64,000 nt of DNA from Pararhodobacter oceanensis (GTDB taxonomy: Bacteria > Pseudomonadota > Alphaproteobacteria > Rhodobacterales > Rhodobacteraceae), in the NCBI RefSeq assembly GCF_003076755.1, contig NZ_QDKM01000003.1:62001-126000 (forward strand), written 5' to 3'. Numbering within the stretch: position 1 is the first letter of the stretch; each line of letters opens with the position of its first letter. Below, piece by piece: positions 63,424 to 64,000 of this stretch. Both the position numbers and the translations under genes were made by a program. Under the pieces are notes generated by a model, which searched no databases, was not told where the DNA came from, and was given only the letters and a program-made list of their open reading frames with translations.

Positions 63424-64000
63424 ATGCATCCGTTCCTTGATCACCCGCGCCCCTTGGCGATTGCCCATCGCGGCGGCTCGCTCGAGGCCGAGGAAAACAC
63501 CATGCCCGCCTTTGCCCATGCCATCGGGCTGGGCTATTCGCATATCGAGCTGGACGTCCACGCCACCAAGGACGGCGAGGTGATGATCCACCACGACCCG
63601 ACCCTGCAGCGGATGACCGGCGATCCGCGCGCGATTGCCGATCTCACCTATGCCGAACTCGCGCAGGTCCGCACCCATGGCGGCGCCGAAATCCCGCGCC
63701 TGGCTGATCTGCTTGAGGAACACCCCGAGACGCATCTCAATATCGAGACCAAATCCGACGCCGTCATCGCGCCCTTCGCCCGTCTCGTCACCCGCACCGG
63801 CGCTCTGCCACGCATCGGCACCGGCAGCTTCAACCCCGCCCGCACCCGTCGCTTGCAGCAGTTGCTCGGCGAGGGCCTGTGCTGGTCGCCCGCGCATCTT
63901 GGCGTTGCTGGTCTATGGCTCAAAAGCTGGCGCATTCCCCTGCGCAGCGGCGGTTTCCCGGTGGTGCAAGTGCCGCCCAGATGGCGCGGCATCCCGCTGG
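63424..64000 (+). CDS. Glycerophosphodiester phosphodiesterase, 5' part
   Basis: The frame starts at the ATG 63424 and runs open off the right edge (192 codons visible). AIAHRGGSLEAEENTMPAF is the N-terminal GDPD motif with the catalytic His and Glu. ELDVHATKDGEVMIHHDPTL holds the second His and further metal ligands. It hydrolyses glycerophosphodiesters to glycerol-3-phosphate and an alcohol. There is no signal peptide, so it is probably cytoplasmic. It follows the GT87 gene by 65 bases. Confidence 0.93.
   Translation, partial: MHPFLDHPRPLAIAHRGGSLEAEENTMPAFAHAIGLGYSHIELDVHATKDGEVMIHHDPTLQRMTGDPRAIADLTYAELAQVRTHGGAEIPRLADLLEEHPETHLNIETKSDAVIAPFARLVTRTGALPRIGTGSFNPARTRRLQQLLGEGLCWSPAHLGVAGLWLKSWRIPLRSGGFPVVQVPPRWRGIPL

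Overview
The window is high-GC DNA, densely coding on both strands, and looks like chromosome from an alphaproteobacterium of the Rhodobacterales (Roseobacter/Paracoccus type). Supporting this are the ctaC-ctaB-ctaG-ctaE cytochrome oxidase cluster linked to surf1, the lysC-ptsP pair, putA divergent from an Lrp-type putR, a TAXI-type TRAP transporter, an RTX-Hint protein and a SigF-NrsF pair. I see no rRNA, tRNA, CRISPR array, insertion sequence or prophage. Most genes are housekeeping or core metabolism.

Layout. 1-9.2 kb: 3' part of gcvP, valS, then rhlE divergent from a cold-shock gene, a small operon (membrane protein, ArsC/Spx-like protein, ATPase) and hisA. 9.3-12.6 kb: a phenylacetate operon paaG-paaI-paaK with a TetR regulator. 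12.7-14.5 kb: a sugar transferase overlapping dinB tail to tail. 14.8-20.2 kb: a TAXI binding protein, an iodotyrosine-deiodinase-like flavoprotein, a fused TRAP permease and a cytochrome P450. 20.4-24.8 kb: an RTX-Hint protein, a LysR regulator and an M20 amidohydrolase. 24.9-28.7 kb: a bufferin-type peptide system (bufA-bufB-bufC-doxX) divergent from sigF-nrsF. 28.7-33.5 kb: rhomboid protease, putA, putR. 33.6-39.1 kb: DUF1178, lysC, ptsP, a GNAT, a flavin reductase-like protein. 39.2-48.4 kb (minus strand): an FAD oxidase, rimJ-like, M16 peptidase, thrC, surf1, ctaE, ctaG, a small protein, ctaB, ctaC. 48.6-54.4 kb: tldD, dprA, topA. 54.4-57.8 kb: a phospholipase-D-like lipoprotein and scoA-scoB. 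58.2-61.6 kb: lepB-rnc-(EamA transporter)-era. 62.1-64 kb: a GT87 membrane protein and a truncated glycerophosphodiester phosphodiesterase.

The most interesting block is 24.9-28.7 kb. It encodes a secreted four-cysteine peptide precursor, its likely DUF692/MNIO modifying enzyme and DUF2063 partner, and a DoxX membrane protein. Facing them are an ECF sigma factor and its six-helix NrsF-type anti-sigma. The intergenic DNA holds a candidate ECF promoter for bufA, and a hairpin follows bufA that could set precursor:enzyme ratios. Second is the TRAP / deiodinase-like / P450 module. Third are two families of structured intergenic repeats: six copies of one (with two short relatives) lie mostly just behind stop codons in the sense orientation, and two copies of the other bracket lepB-rnc-era. 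Both show compensatory changes in their stems.

All calls rest on reading the sequence and on remembered family motifs; no database search was run.
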